Of a stretch of 64,000 nucleotides of DNA, positions 12,655 to 23,011 are shown piece by piece (the stretch's first letter is position 1; every line of letters begins with the position of its first letter). Source of the stretch: Cristatella mucedo (lineage: Eukaryota; Bryozoa; Phylactolaemata; Cristatellidae); assembly GCA_009760855.2 (NCBI GenBank), contig WPIO01000032.1:1653001-1717000 (forward strand). The letters are read 5' to 3'. Under the pieces are notes generated by a model, which worked only from the letters and a program-made list of their open reading frames with translations, made no database searches and was not told the DNA's origin. The position numbers were made by a program, and so were the translations under genes.

Positions 12655-14152
12655 AAAACCATTGCCTGAGGGTCAAAGGTCAATGCATTTTAAGTTCCAG
12701 TCTGGCTTTAGAGCTAATCACTCCACAGAGTCAGCATTGCTTAGGGTATACAACGACCTACTTAGGAATGCAGACATGGGTAGAGTGTCTCTTCTTGTTT
12801 TGCTTGATCTTTCGGCAGCTTTTGACACCATCGATCACAACGTTCTTCTAGAGCGCCTCTCATCTCGCCTGGGCATCACTGGCACTGCTCTGCAGTGGTT
12901 CAGGTCCTATCTCAGTGGGAGACTCCAGAGCATTGACGTGAATGGACAAAGATCATCTGAAGTACCTCTGAAATATGGAGTACCTCAGGGCTCCGTGCTA
13001 GGTCCGGTTCTTTTCACGGTTTATACTCTCCCTCTTGCTGATGTGATTGCCAAGCACAATCTAGGTTTTCACTTCTATGCGGATGACACTCTGTTGTACC
13101 TTTGCTTTGATCCCTCCCAGCCTTCGAGCACCTCAAATTCTCTAAACTCACTAGCTGCATGCATTGATGACATACGCAAATAGATGGCAGCAAATTTTCT
13201 TAAACTAAATGATGACAAAACTAACTTACTAGTTATGTGCAAACCCAGTGTGATCCAGAAATTGGAAAGGCCGACGCTCAAAATTGGCTCTGCCAGCATA
13301 TTTCCTGTCGAATCAGCTCGAAATCTAGGTGTCATATTCCAAAGCGACCTCTCATTAGACGACAATATCAGCTCCACGGTCAAATCCACCTATTTTCAGC
13401 TTCATAACATTGCTAAAATTCGGGATTGTTTAGATAAGGATACCACATCTAAGTTAGTCCATGCATTCGTGACATCTCGTCTCGACTTATGCAACTCACT
13501 GCTTACTGGCCTACCGGCATGTGCGATCAGGCGATTGCAGCTGGTGCAAAACTCCGCAGCTAGGCTTGTCTGTTGTGAGCGTCGCAGTTGCCACATTACT
13601 CCACTTCTCGCCGACCTGCACTGGCTACCAGTCAAGCAATGGATTGACTTCAAGGTTTTGTCGCTCACTTTTAGGTCCCTTCGTTCTATGGCTCCAGCCT
13701 ATGTCTCCGACATACTCCCCCATCAGGCCAAGCATCGTACCACCCGCTTTTCAGAATCCAACAGTCTACAAATACCTCGTACAAACCTCAAATCCTTTGG
13801 AAACCGTGCATTTAGTTCGTATGCTCCCAAAGCCTGGAACTCCCTCCCGACCTGCGTCAAAACATCCCGTGACCTGACCACGTTTAAAAGGAACCTAAAA
13901 ACACACCTATTTAGGACAGCATTTAGTGGGTTCCTGTGATTCGTCCTTGATGTGCTTATGCGTGCTGACACTGTGCAGGCTGCCACTAACCACATTTGCA
14001 TGCTGACCCTGTGCATGTCACCCCTAACCATGTCATTCATTTTGTTTGTTTTTCAAGCATGATTTTACTTACCATTCAATTGCATTTCACTTTGCAGCAA
14101 ATGTAAAGCGCCTAGAAAGAGATTAAGTTCTCTGAGGGCGCTTTATCAAGTA

Positions 14153-14183
<31 letters not shown>
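12655..14183 (+). mobile_element. LINE-A copy, longest nearly open one, inserted in the hAT element
   Basis: A plus-strand LINE of the Jockey superfamily (CR1/L2/Rex-like). It starts inside the reverse-transcriptase domain, so the endonuclease and ORF1 are missing, and runs through a 3' UTR to a (TTA)n tail at about 14150-14183. The 3' UTR carries the hairpin with arms AAAGCGCC (14105-14112) and GGCGCTTT (14137-14144), shared by all LINE-A copies. It serves as the reference copy for the family in this window. Confidence 0.9.
12662..13939 (+). pseudogene. LINE-A reverse transcriptase, C-terminal two-thirds, one internal stop
   Basis: The protein copies LINE RNA at a nicked target (target-primed reverse transcription). 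Visible RT motifs in order are QSGFRANHSTESALL, LLDLSAAFDTIDH (catalytic Asp block), [14 protein letters not shown] and FHFYADDTLLYL (the YADD active site). The thumb and C-terminal domain follow, with RLQLVQNSAARLV and LKSFGNRAFSSYAPKAWNSL. One TAG at 13181-13183 breaks an otherwise continuous frame, where a Trp codon (IRKW-MAANF) would be expected. The endonuclease and 5' half of the RT are absent because of 5' truncation. The near-intact frame suggests a young insertion. Confidence 0.85.
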
Positions 14184-14960
14184 GCATCGACGACCTGTTT
14201 GCCAGCGAGGGTGGTGACACCGTCGATGGTAATACAAACGACGTTGCAGGTTTGAATGACATTGATGCTAGCCGCCATGATCGCCTGGTATTCTGCATCA
14301 AGCAGTTCACCGTCGATCTCGGCAGCAGACGGAAACTAGAACGAGGGACGCAGGAACTGAAAGAACTCTCTCCATGATGGCTGAGAGAAGAATGAGAAGG
14401 TCACAGCATTGGGGTGCATTGCTTCTGCAAATAGACTGTTCTCTTTCTTTTGTTCCTCGTCGTTCATGCTGTCGTACCAACTGGATTAGGATGCGCTTCT
14501 CGATGAACGGACAGACGGCGTAGTATGATAGAATTCGGTTGGGGACGTTTTGGTGTAAAACCATCAAGTTCAAATCGTCAAGTTCAATTCGTCAAGTTCG
14601 AATATCCTAATATTTCTCCGATCCCTGCAGGCTCCTTTTTACAACTGAGTAGATTTTGCGTCGTCTTTTGGCATGAATCCGCACAAATAGACGAACAATG
14701 TAGGAATCGACGTCGAGACAGCTTCAATCCTTTTGACTCTAACTTCTCGGAAAAATGGACAGATACATCGCTAGCAAGGCGCCCATCTTTGTTCTTGTCT
14801 TGTTGCGCCAGAGAGAGTGAATAATAGGTGCGTCCGGTGTGCGGCAAACCCTCAACTGTGAAGGGGTGTTTAAAACCAATAAAACTGAGGCCTATTTTCG
14901 GTTGGTTTAAAACCGCAGGTTTAAAACCAGGTTTCAAGCGAACCATTCACTAAATAACAC

Positions 14961-15060
14961 TCCTTTACTCACCATTACGCCCATATTACCCAATATATAA
15001 CAGAAAAGAGGAGAAAATAAGACAAATTAGACATTACAAATATCATACTATCTTGTTGAT
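14961..15060 (+). mobile_element. Possible continuation of the mariner/Tigger-like element
   Basis: Directly after the hAT target duplication the AT-rich sequence (CATATTACCCAATATATAAC) looks like the interior of the element beginning at 10009. This rests on general recognition of that family and no alignment was made. No right terminal repeat is visible. Confidence 0.3.
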
Positions 15061-15141
15061 GCAAGCATGGCTCCTTCCACGCATATTGTCCTTTGTGTGC
15101 ATGTGCGATCTGCAACTGTGCGTGCTACCATACATAAATGT

Positions 15142-15300
15142 TAGCAGATCCAACAGCCTCATTTATATAGCGGCGGAAGAGCCTTAATGGCTATCACCAC
15201 CCTTTGCAGTGGACAATAAGGGATCGTCCATTGTATGACTCGAACCCACAACCCGGGTCGTGAAGATCGGACACTGTGTCTCCTGGAAGAAGACCTCCAG
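15142..15300 (-). mobile_element. tRNA-derived SINE (SINE-1)
   Basis: The minus strand carries a tRNA-like head with B box GGGTTCGAGTC, then the shared body (CACTGCAAAGGGTGGTGATA, GCCATTAAGGCTCTTC) and a tail motif AATGAGGCTGTTGGATC. It belongs to the same family as the copies at 22336, 27557 and 47125. Confidence 0.7.
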
Positions 15301-15563
15301 GTCAATCAATTAGCATGCTTCATTTTCAGTATGTTTAAAGTGCCGAGCAAAAGAATTGGTTCTCTTTGGCACTATATACATTTCTTATTGAATTATTGCT
15401 ATTCTATTTCACCTAAAAATCTACGCTTTTCCGTTGTATGATAGCATCAAGGTCCGATCAAAGCAAGTGTCGCCTAAAACAGGACTGGAATGTGCACGCC
15501 GAATACTCGTGGCCGTGCGTCGCTAACATTCTTTTTAGCCCCCACCTAAGAAAAAGTGGTGGA

Positions 15564-15705
15564 TTATAATAATAATAATAATAAGACACTTGATAAAGCA
15601 CCCTAAGAGAACTCAATCTCTTTCTAGGCGCTATATATTTGCTGCAAAGGAAGCATGATTGAATGGTTAGGATTCGCATGAACAATAAACAAGAATAACA
15701 TGGTT
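15564..15705 (-). mobile_element. LINE-A 3' end only
   Basis: TAA repeats, a diverged terminal hairpin (GATAAAGCACCCTAAGAGAA, CTAGGCGCTATA) and part of the 3' UTR. It is strongly 5'-truncated. Confidence 0.8.
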
Positions 15706-17543
15706 CCTCAGTAAGGTAACACCTTGAACCTGCGAGTAGAAGGCACGCAGGTGACAAGCCTCTAGACCACTCTCTCAGCCTGCTAACTCGGCAACGGAGG
15801 CCAGGCAGCAGTCTAAAATAGGGCTGCTGCTGTCGGGCCTTCAACGTAGGCTTAGCACTATTTCCTGGTCATCGGAGGTGGGGTGGGGGCGGCGTGCAAT
15901 CGCAAACGGTGGTGGCTTTGGCTTCGGCAGCACAGCTCTAACATAGTTACTGCGTCTCCGGCTGCAGCAGCGCTAGTGGAGTCTCACGGAGACACGAAGA
16001 CACGAGCGGGCGAACGTGAGCGGTGAACGAGACTCTCTCTTTATTCCTCAAGCGGGTACATATAAAAGCTAGGGGCTGACTCACCACAGATAAGGGAGTG
16101 CATCCGTGGTGAGCCTACGCTGTGGGGGGCCACAAGCCCACATCGAAGGCCGCACCGAGCCAACCGCCCAAGCACCCGCCCACATCGAAGGCTGCACCGA
16201 GCCAACCGCCCAACCACCCGCTGAGGGCGGGGCACCGCACACCAGTGGCCGAGAAGCAACAGGGACACACAACAGAATCTTAGCCACGCAAAGTCCCTTC
16301 CGAGTCTGCTGTACTTAACATGCTAAGCTAACGTGAAATCGCCTCGATCCAGATCGTCGAGGTTATGCAGCAAACAATCCTCCTCCATTGCCCAATGCAA
16401 GCGGGGTCGATAGCCCCTGAAGCCCTTCTGCCGCCATATAAATGAGGTCGTTGAATTGGCTTTCCTTTACTCTTCGCCGGCTACCATCGCCGAACCGCGG
16501 CCAATTAGTGCCATTGCCATGTCGATTGACTGTCAAGTAACGCCCCGATTGTCAGAACGCGAACGGCTACACGTGCGAAGGACGATCGTCAGTACTACGT
16601 CGGTATGTCGTTTTGGTGAGGTTTAGCTGCAGCATCTGCTTATCACCAGACCTGAAACGAAGCACTATTAAAGGTAGGTTCACCCAAGACTGCTAAATAA
16701 ATATAATATGAACTAGCTTGCACCCGTGAAAAACCACGAAAACTCCCAACTTTGCTTTTTAAAATGAGCTTGAAGGTCCGCTGACCTAGCCAGCGAGCCC
16801 GCCGTATTGACTGCCAAGCTTCGAGGTCTTAGTTATGGGTGCACAGTCCTATTGCGGGAAAAAATGAAAACGAAATTCAAAATTGTATTCAATAGCTGTT
16901 CTATTGAACGAAAATAAATCTAATTTTATGAAATATGTCGTTCAGCGCCTGGTGGGGAATCAGCAATGAGTTGCATGTGAGTTACGTGGAGACGGTCGGA
17001 CAGTCTTTAAATGTACATCGCTACTATGTTTTCAGTCCGTCAAGTATGATGTGATATATTCGAGATTGTCGGATGACAAAACGTAACCGATTGACATACT
17101 TGAAGTATGCTGAGAGCTTGCCACGCTGCTGCTTCTTACTCTATTTCTCCGGCTCGTTGCTGCTCGCGCGACTGGCGAACGGCTTCACTTTTCGTGAGTT
17201 CGTCGTGCATCTGCTACTATAAAAACAAAAGTCACACTTTACTCAAATCCGGCAGCTCCAATACGCAAACTCAGTCGGTCCAAGCAGAAGCTGGGAAGCG
17301 CACGAAGCGCAAGTCGTCACTTAGGGCGACAGCAAAAAATCAGGGTCATTGTCCAGAGAACGCTAGCTGCTGAGATGCCAGGGCCACCCTTTGAACAACC
17401 CTATTTTTAAGTTCATAGTCTTGTGAACTTCTAGCACTTCAGTGGTCAATTTAAAAAATGAGAGTGCATGTTGTAACTACATATGCATGTTAGCAAATTA
17501 TCTCCTCACGTTTTGACTTACATCATTGCTGAAGCCTCGTAAT

Positions 17544-17548
<5 letters not shown>
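15706..17548. other. Gene-empty stretch
   Basis: No gene or transposon was recognised, apart from the 42-bp tandem repeat listed separately. The frames near 16041-16318 come from that repeat. Confidence 0.35.
16137..16220. repeat. 42-bp tandem duplication
   Basis: Two adjacent 42-bp units (16137-16178 and 16179-16220), each starting CCCACATCGAAGG and ending CACCCG, differ at two positions. Confidence 0.9.

Positions 17549-17576
<28 letters not shown>
17549..17576. repeat. TA dinucleotide microsatellite
   Basis: An uninterrupted TA run of about 14 units. Confidence 0.95.
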
Positions 17577-17683
17577 AGAGTAAGTGTCAAAGAAACTTCA
17601 ATGATAGTGCCAAACATACTAACAAACCTATGTCATTCTAAGCGTTAATTTAGTAAACCCCCGTGAAGAATCACGGATAGACT

Positions 17684-17857
17684 AACCATACTTGTATGCT
17701 GACCCTCTGCATGCCACCCCTCACCATGTTATTCATGTTGTTTATCAAGCATGATACCGCTCACCATTCGACTGTGTTTCCTTTGTAGCAAATGTAAAGC
17801 GCCAAGAAGAGATTGAGTTCTCTGAAGGCGCTGTATCAAGTGTATTATTATTATTAT
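17684..17857 (+). mobile_element. LINE-A 3' end only
   Basis: The plus-strand 3' UTR (ATGCTGACCCTCTGCATGCC), then the terminal hairpin (AATGTAAAGCGCC, GAAGGCGCTGTATC) and a TTATTATTATTA tail. Confidence 0.85.
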
Positions 17858-18097
17858 GTGTTATTATAGATTCCATGGATGCACGCCCATCGTTCATTAA
17901 AGGCAAGTGCAGCAAGGCTGATTCAATTCACCTACTAGATTGCATGTAGCTGCTACTTATGCAAATTAGAGCAAGTTATCTACCCATCTCATTTTTTTGA
18001 GACGGTACTCATTCTTGCTTAACTGTCTTAGTAGTACTTAAACTAGCACCACTGGTGATGGAGACTACGAGCCACGAGGGAGAAAGAGGGAGAGAAA

Positions 18098-18342
<245 letters not shown>

Positions 18343-18344
18343 CA

Positions 18345-19740
18345 CTCTAGTTAAGCCGTTCTCTTCCGTGTTACAATGACTTTCTACGTGGCAACGATGG
18401 CGGAAATGTCAGTGACCTAGCTCTGCTAGATCTGTCTGCTGCCTTCGACACCATCGATCACGATGTCCTACTTGAACGATTGAGAACAACGATCGGTCTG
18501 GCAGATGAGGCACTGGCGTGGTTTAAATCGTACTTGTCTGATCCTGTCCAATCCGTGTCTTGTGGGGGTCAGGTTTCACACACACGAGACGGGTCACCTG
18601 TGGAGTCCCTCAAGGGTCTGTACTCGGTCCCTTGCTGTTCTCCATCTATATACAACCTCTGGGAAAAGTGATTAAGGCCAATGGAATAGGATATCACTTC
18701 TATGCTGACGATACTCAGTTGTATTTGTCATTCAAACCGTTGGAATCTGCTGCGGCAAGTGAGAAACTGAATGCTTGCCTTGCCGATATTCGATCCTGGA
18801 TGTCAAACAATTTCTTGAAATTAAATGACGGTAAACCCAAACTGCTGCTCATAGGACACCCTAAGCGTGTGGCTGGATTGAAAAGCTTTGTTCTTCTAGT
18901 AGGTGATGCTGTTGGGCGACCATGACCACGTGCATGTAATTTAGGTGTCGTTTTCGACAGCTGCCTCAATTTTGAAAGCTTTATTCAGAAGACTGCGTCT
19001 AAAGCTAGCCATCACGTCCAATCCCCATCCAAGATTATGAGCTGTCTTCAACATTGGCTTGCAAAAAATTTAAATAGCTCCTTAGTTCTGTCTCGGCTTG
19101 ATTATTGTATATCCCTTTTGGCTGGGCTACCAATGAAATCAACTTGGCCACTGCACGTGACTATGAATATGGCTGCAAGGCTAGTCTTCAAGTCCCAGAG
19201 GTTTGAGCACGTGTCTCCTTTGCTAAAAAAGCTAGGGTGGATACCGGTTGAGCAACGGATACAGAGCAAAGTTCTTACCCCTACCCACAATGCCTGCCAC
19301 GGCTAGGCTCCTTCGTACCTAGCTGAACTGCTGCATCAGTTTCAGCCTCTTCGCGCCCCCAAGTCCTGTGTGGACAATAAATTAGCTGTCCCATTCCTCC
19401 GCTTAAAGACCGTTGGCGGCAGAAGCTTTAGCTCTGCAGGTCCTAGACTGTGGAACTCGCTTCCACAATTCTTACGGAACGATAACTTCACTCCTGCTGC
19501 CGACTGTGGCTCGTCTTTTTCAGCGGTCCCGAGCTGCTACTTCCATGCTACTCACTACCTCAACTGCTCTCCTGACTCTGTTATGCTTCCCACTTTCTTT
19601 TTGTTGCGTGAGACGAAGTCTGTTGGCTACCGAATGCGTACCGAAAGCCGCTTAGGCTGTGAGTGCGCTATACAAAAATTTCCTGCGTAACACCCACATG
19701 GTCTTTATGACTTTGTGGAGTTACAGACGGAGATACAATA
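18345..19740 (+). pseudogene. LINE-B copy: reverse transcriptase fragment with stops and frameshifts
   Basis: A second LINE family, related to LINE-A but clearly distinct. The visible RT blocks are LLDLSAAFDTIDHDVLLERL, then [16 protein letters not shown] in another frame, then [14 protein letters not shown] (YADD active site). After these come [18 protein letters not shown] and the C-terminal part SLVLSRLDYCISLLAGLP. The frame changes near 18600 and stops occur around 18922 and 19300. It is 5'-truncated beside the microsatellite ending at 18340, which may have been the insertion target or may have grown afterwards. The 3' end, near the GGAGTTACAGACGGAGATAC motif, lacks the LINE-A hairpin. 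Confidence 0.85.
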
Positions 19741-20419
19741 CATTTCATTGCGGGACAGAGGGGAGAGAGAAAAAGAGAGGGAGATAGTCACAGATAGAAA
19801 AAGAAAGGGAGAGCGAGGGAGAGAGAGCAGAGGCGATCTTATTCGATTGTACGTCCAGAGACGAACTACACAAGTGCTGGACCCTTTTTTATTCAGTAAG
19901 TTTGCAATACATTAAGTTTTAGTTTATTCGATTGTATATGTAAATGAAACTCACGATCACAGCTTATAGTAGTTATGTTTTGTAACATTCTAGTTATTCC
20001 TTAATATAATAAGATTGCTATCATGATATTTTAAATGAAAAACGATAATTTTGAAAGTCTATTTATTACAGTTCTCAAAATTTTATAGATAGATTCTCCT
20101 AGACTTTACCGTAGCAAATTTGTCAATGATCATTCATCAAAATTAACCTTATAAAATATTCCCTTTCAATGCTGAGAAAAGCCAGTTTGCTAAGACGGTC
20201 TTGCCCCATTGAAGCTCGCGAATAAGATTAAACAAGTTTAAACTTGCTGAAAGACCGTTTACTGTTGGCTATAGATACCACAATCGTCAAAAGAATTTGG
20301 AGAGAAATGTGTAAATTCGGAAATACAGCATCTCTATATGCAACAATATAATGCAGAAGGTCCTTGGTTTAATTTTTAATTCCCTTCCTAGGCAACATTT
20401 TGCAATCTTCACGCTCCGT
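19741..20419. other. Gene-empty stretch, AT-rich
   Basis: A short GA-rich tract (about 19755-19840) is followed by AT-rich DNA. Nothing was recognised. Confidence 0.4.
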
Positions 20420-20892
20420 TATCAACACTTCGCTATTGGCGTCACTGTCGTAAAACGATCCAAAATGTATGGAGCTTTTCCACGCAATTAATTGTTATCC
20501 GTTTCAGAGGAAGAATTTTCATATCTAATAGGAATCCAGATTTTTTGTCAGAGTCATTTATTCTCAAAATCGTGTCAACATCTCTTATTAAAAACGATCG
20601 ACCACCCTTTTTATGACACACATAATTTCTTCCTTGGCTGTAAGTCCGGCATCTATTGCGTCTTCTCCGGAATCCTCTAACGTTGCCTTATTTTTTCCTC
20701 AATTTCAATGGCTGCGTATTTGTCTTCAGCGCCTTTTGCAGCATTTTCACTAAAATTGCTGCTAAGTTTGATTAGCTCTTGCTTCAGGGATCTAAGATCA
20801 GCTGTTGCTTCTCTAAAATTCATTGTAGTCATGTGTAACCATTTCTGGACAAGGTTAATTTTGCAGAGAATAGTGTTCCAGAATTCCATTAA
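20420..20892 (-). pseudogene. Decayed hAT-type (ZMYM1/DUF4371-like) transposase fragment
   Basis: On the minus strand the frame 20889-20677 reads EFWNTILCKINLVQKWL and later DLRSLKQELIKLSSNF. This resembles the region after the conserved Trp in DUF4371/ZMYM1-like hAT-derived proteins (FWxxxLxxIxxVxKxLQ). Further on, in shifted frames, come EEIMCVIKRVVDRF, LTRF and KSGFLLDMKILPLKRI, matching that family's usual order (FxxMNxLxxxFGFLLD). Stops and frameshifts show it is dead. It differs from the hAT at 10-15 kb. Confidence 0.55.
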
Positions 20893-21109
20893 AACTATAG
20901 TTATAACTTGATAAGAAAACTAAGAGAACTGAACCTCTGTCCGAGCGCTATACAGGAACTGCGGCCTATACGGTGGAGTAGTGATCGAGCAAGGAAAGGT
21001 CCAAGCTGGCCAGGGTTAAAACTCGAAACGGGCGGAGAAAATAGCTGCCTCCACAACGAGTTAAGATGTTTGAGGAGAGGTAAGGCTAGCCAATGCACAT
21101 TGCCTAGCT

Positions 21110-21828
21110 TTAATAATAATGATAGTAATACACTTGATATAGCTCGCTCGGAGAACTCAATCCCTTTCTAAGCACTTTACATTTGCTGCAAAGAAAGCAC
21201 AATCGAATGGTTAGTTCTAGCATGCTCAATGACAACAAGCATAACATGTTTAGGGGTGCCGTGCACAGGATCGGCATGCAAATATGGTTAGTGGCAGCAT
21301 GCAGAGTGTCACCTCGCAAAAGCACATAAAGGACGAATCACATAGACCTACTAAATGCTGCAATGATTAGATTCGTTTTTAGTTTATTTTTAACTGTGGT
21401 CAAGTCAGGGGATTTCGTGACGAAGGTCTGGAGTGAGTTCCACGCGTTGGAAGCATACTAGCTAATGGCACGGTCTCCATAGGATTTGATGTTCGTGCGA
21501 TGTATAGGTAAATGATTAAATTCCGAAAAAGCGAGTGGTACGATGCTTAGCCTGGTGGGGAAGTAGATCTGATAGGTAGGCTAGATTCAAAGAACGAAAG
21601 GACCGGAAATATAGTGACAGAACCTTGAAGTCAATGCTTTGCTTGTCTGGGAACTAGTGCAGGTCGAGAAGTGGTTTGTTGTGGCAATTGTGACGCTGAC
21701 GACAGACAAGCCTAGCTGCACAGTTTTGCACCAGCTGTGAGCGCCTGATTGCACATGCCGGTAGGCCAGCAAGCATTGAGTTACAGAAGTCAAGACGGAA
21801 TGTCACAAATGCATGGACTAAATTAGAT
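21110..21828 (-). mobile_element. LINE-A copy with 5' inversion
   Basis: A minus-strand LINE-A 3' segment: tail repeats at about 21110, the diverged hairpin, the 3' UTR and C-terminal RT coding, all more diverged than the 12655 copy. At 21828 the homology ends. After 11 bases the same LINE sequence starts again on the opposite strand (21840-21890). This resembles the 5' inversions made by twin priming during LINE insertion. Confidence 0.8.
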
Positions 21829-21885
21829 AGGGATACTACATCTAAATTAGTCCACGCATGTGTGACATCCCGTCTTGACTTCTGT
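21783..21885. repeat. 46-bp-arm inverted repeat at the LINE-A inversion junction
   Basis: Arms 21783-21828 and 21840-21885 match at 42 of 46 positions around an 11-base spacer. Both arms derive from the same LINE-A coding segment, which encodes VTSRLDFC in the reference copy. Confidence 0.85.
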
Positions 21886-21890
21886 CATCA

Positions 21891-22335
21891 CTCCCCCCCC
21901 CCCCGCTCCGGGTCCTCTCGTGTCTCAAGCAGATCTGCTCTATTCTCGACCCAGACATTTCTGGCTATCTGGTGCCATCTTGAGCCTCCTCCAGACCGCC
22001 GTAACACCAGAATCAAGCAATCGAGGAAGCCTTATTTAATCTGTTCCGCTCAGATTCCCCTGCGCCCCAGTGAACTGTCTTTTCTTGAGTGCTTGCGTGC
22101 ATGTCTGTGCACGATGCAGCTGTTACGTCGGCCTAACCAATTCGAATTAAGGTTTCGGCACGACGAGCACTATGCGTTCGGCGCCGACGTCCGTACCCTG
22201 TCTCAGGGTTACCAACTCGTGCAACGTGCTACTAATAGCGCTACCACAGGCCACCGCTTCGCCGTTCGTAACAAAATTGCTCATATATTACATCGGTACG
22301 ACAGGCAGCTCAGAGGCAAGCTATTAGATGGATAG
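21891..22335. other. Gene-empty stretch with an unrecognised frame
   Basis: It starts with a C run (about 21893-21904). A frame of 157 codons (21862-22335) begins inside the inverted LINE piece and continues into unknown sequence, with no recognisable domain. It is probably a chance frame or an old transposon remnant. Confidence 0.3.
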
Positions 22336-22503
22336 AGCCGTGATGGCACACTAGGTAAGGTGGTTGCTTTCACGACCTCGGTCCCGAGGTCGTGGGTTCG
22401 ATTCCTGCGGTGGGCGATCCTTAATCGCCACTGCAAGCGGTGGTGATAGCCGTAAAGGCTCTTCTGTCGCTATACAAGAAGAGGCTGTTTAATCAGCTAA
22501 GAT
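22336..22503 (+). mobile_element. tRNA-derived SINE (SINE-1), best-preserved head
   Basis: The tRNA-like head has a weak A-box region (TAAGGTGGTTGC) and a clear B box GGTTCGATTCC, both RNA polymerase III promoter parts. The family body follows (GCCACTGCAAGCGGTGGTGA, TAGCCGTAAAGGCTCTTC), then GAGGCTGTTTAATCAGC and a short T-rich end. The body beyond the tRNA head excludes a simple tRNA gene. Confidence 0.75.
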
Positions 22504-22767
22504 TTTTTTTACGCACAATGCGATGGCTGAGGCGGCACAACTCTCCGACCAGGAGGCCTTCCTACTCCGAAAAGAGCGCCTCCTCGGTGCGATGGTGGCT
22601 TACGTCGAGCGCGTTGCACGTCTTAATCAGGATAATCGCCATAATATTCACACAGTATAATATCAATTTTTTCAAAAATATTAGGCACCCGTTTTGGCGC
22701 CCCACCCACCCCCCCCCTGGCGGTCCAGAGCCCGGGGGACATATGCCCCCTGCCTTCAGAGAGAAAG

Positions 22768-22847
<80 letters not shown>

Positions 22848-22864
22848 TGTGAGAGAAAGCGTGG

Positions 22865-22958
<94 letters not shown>

Positions 22959-22996
22959 AAACGAGCCAGAAAGAAGAGAGAGAGAGAGAGAGATCA
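22768..22996. repeat. Long GA microsatellite
   Basis: About 225 bp of GA units with a few interruptions around 22846-22868 and 22955-22980. It produces long Arg-Glu and Ser-Leu frames on both strands that are not genes. It lies about 650 bp upstream of the first TLDc exon. Confidence 0.95.
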
Positions 22997-23011
22997 AATG
23001 ACGGAGCCCAT

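Larger units (their letters stand above)
10395..14573 (-). pseudogene. Broken hAT transposase (BED/DUF659-like type)
   Basis: The reading runs from about 14573 down to about 10395 on the minus strand, in four pieces. The piece at 14573-14184 is N-terminal. The piece at 12609-12196 has the conserved core, with GCSAHTFHNL (family GCxAHxLNL) and TNTRWTASTYALRRM (family TRWxS). The piece at 11217-10714 is the helical region. The last part, just below 10714, resembles the C-terminal hAT dimerisation region: NPAGDVGGER, then in another frame KTTSRVQSKLR and EKQLAMA. Two LINEs split it, and there are several frameshifts and stops, so it cannot make active transposase. The hAT assignment rests on motifs and order. 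The subfamily is uncertain. Confidence 0.7.
10192..14952 (-). mobile_element. hAT-superfamily transposon with nested LINE insertions
   Basis: The boundaries are inferred from several agreeing signs. Flanking octamers ATTAACAC (10184-10191) and AATAACAC (14953-14960) match at 7 of 8 bases, as expected for an old hAT 8-bp target duplication. The element ends begin TAGTTTTTGG on the left and, on the minus strand, TAGTGAATGG on the right, both starting TAG as hAT ends often do. TTTAAAACC motifs cluster near both ends. The interior has a broken hAT transposase on the minus strand. LINEs at 11361-12194 and 12655-14183 interrupt it. Confidence 0.65.

Noticed and set aside
15840-16320. Possible LTR retrotransposon edge
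   Set aside because: No paired repeat, primer-binding site or pol sequence was seen.
22360-22420. Possible tRNA gene (B box GGTTCGATTCC)
   Set aside because: The same head is joined to a shared non-tRNA body in several copies, the A box and acceptor stem do not pair properly, and the unit is a SINE.
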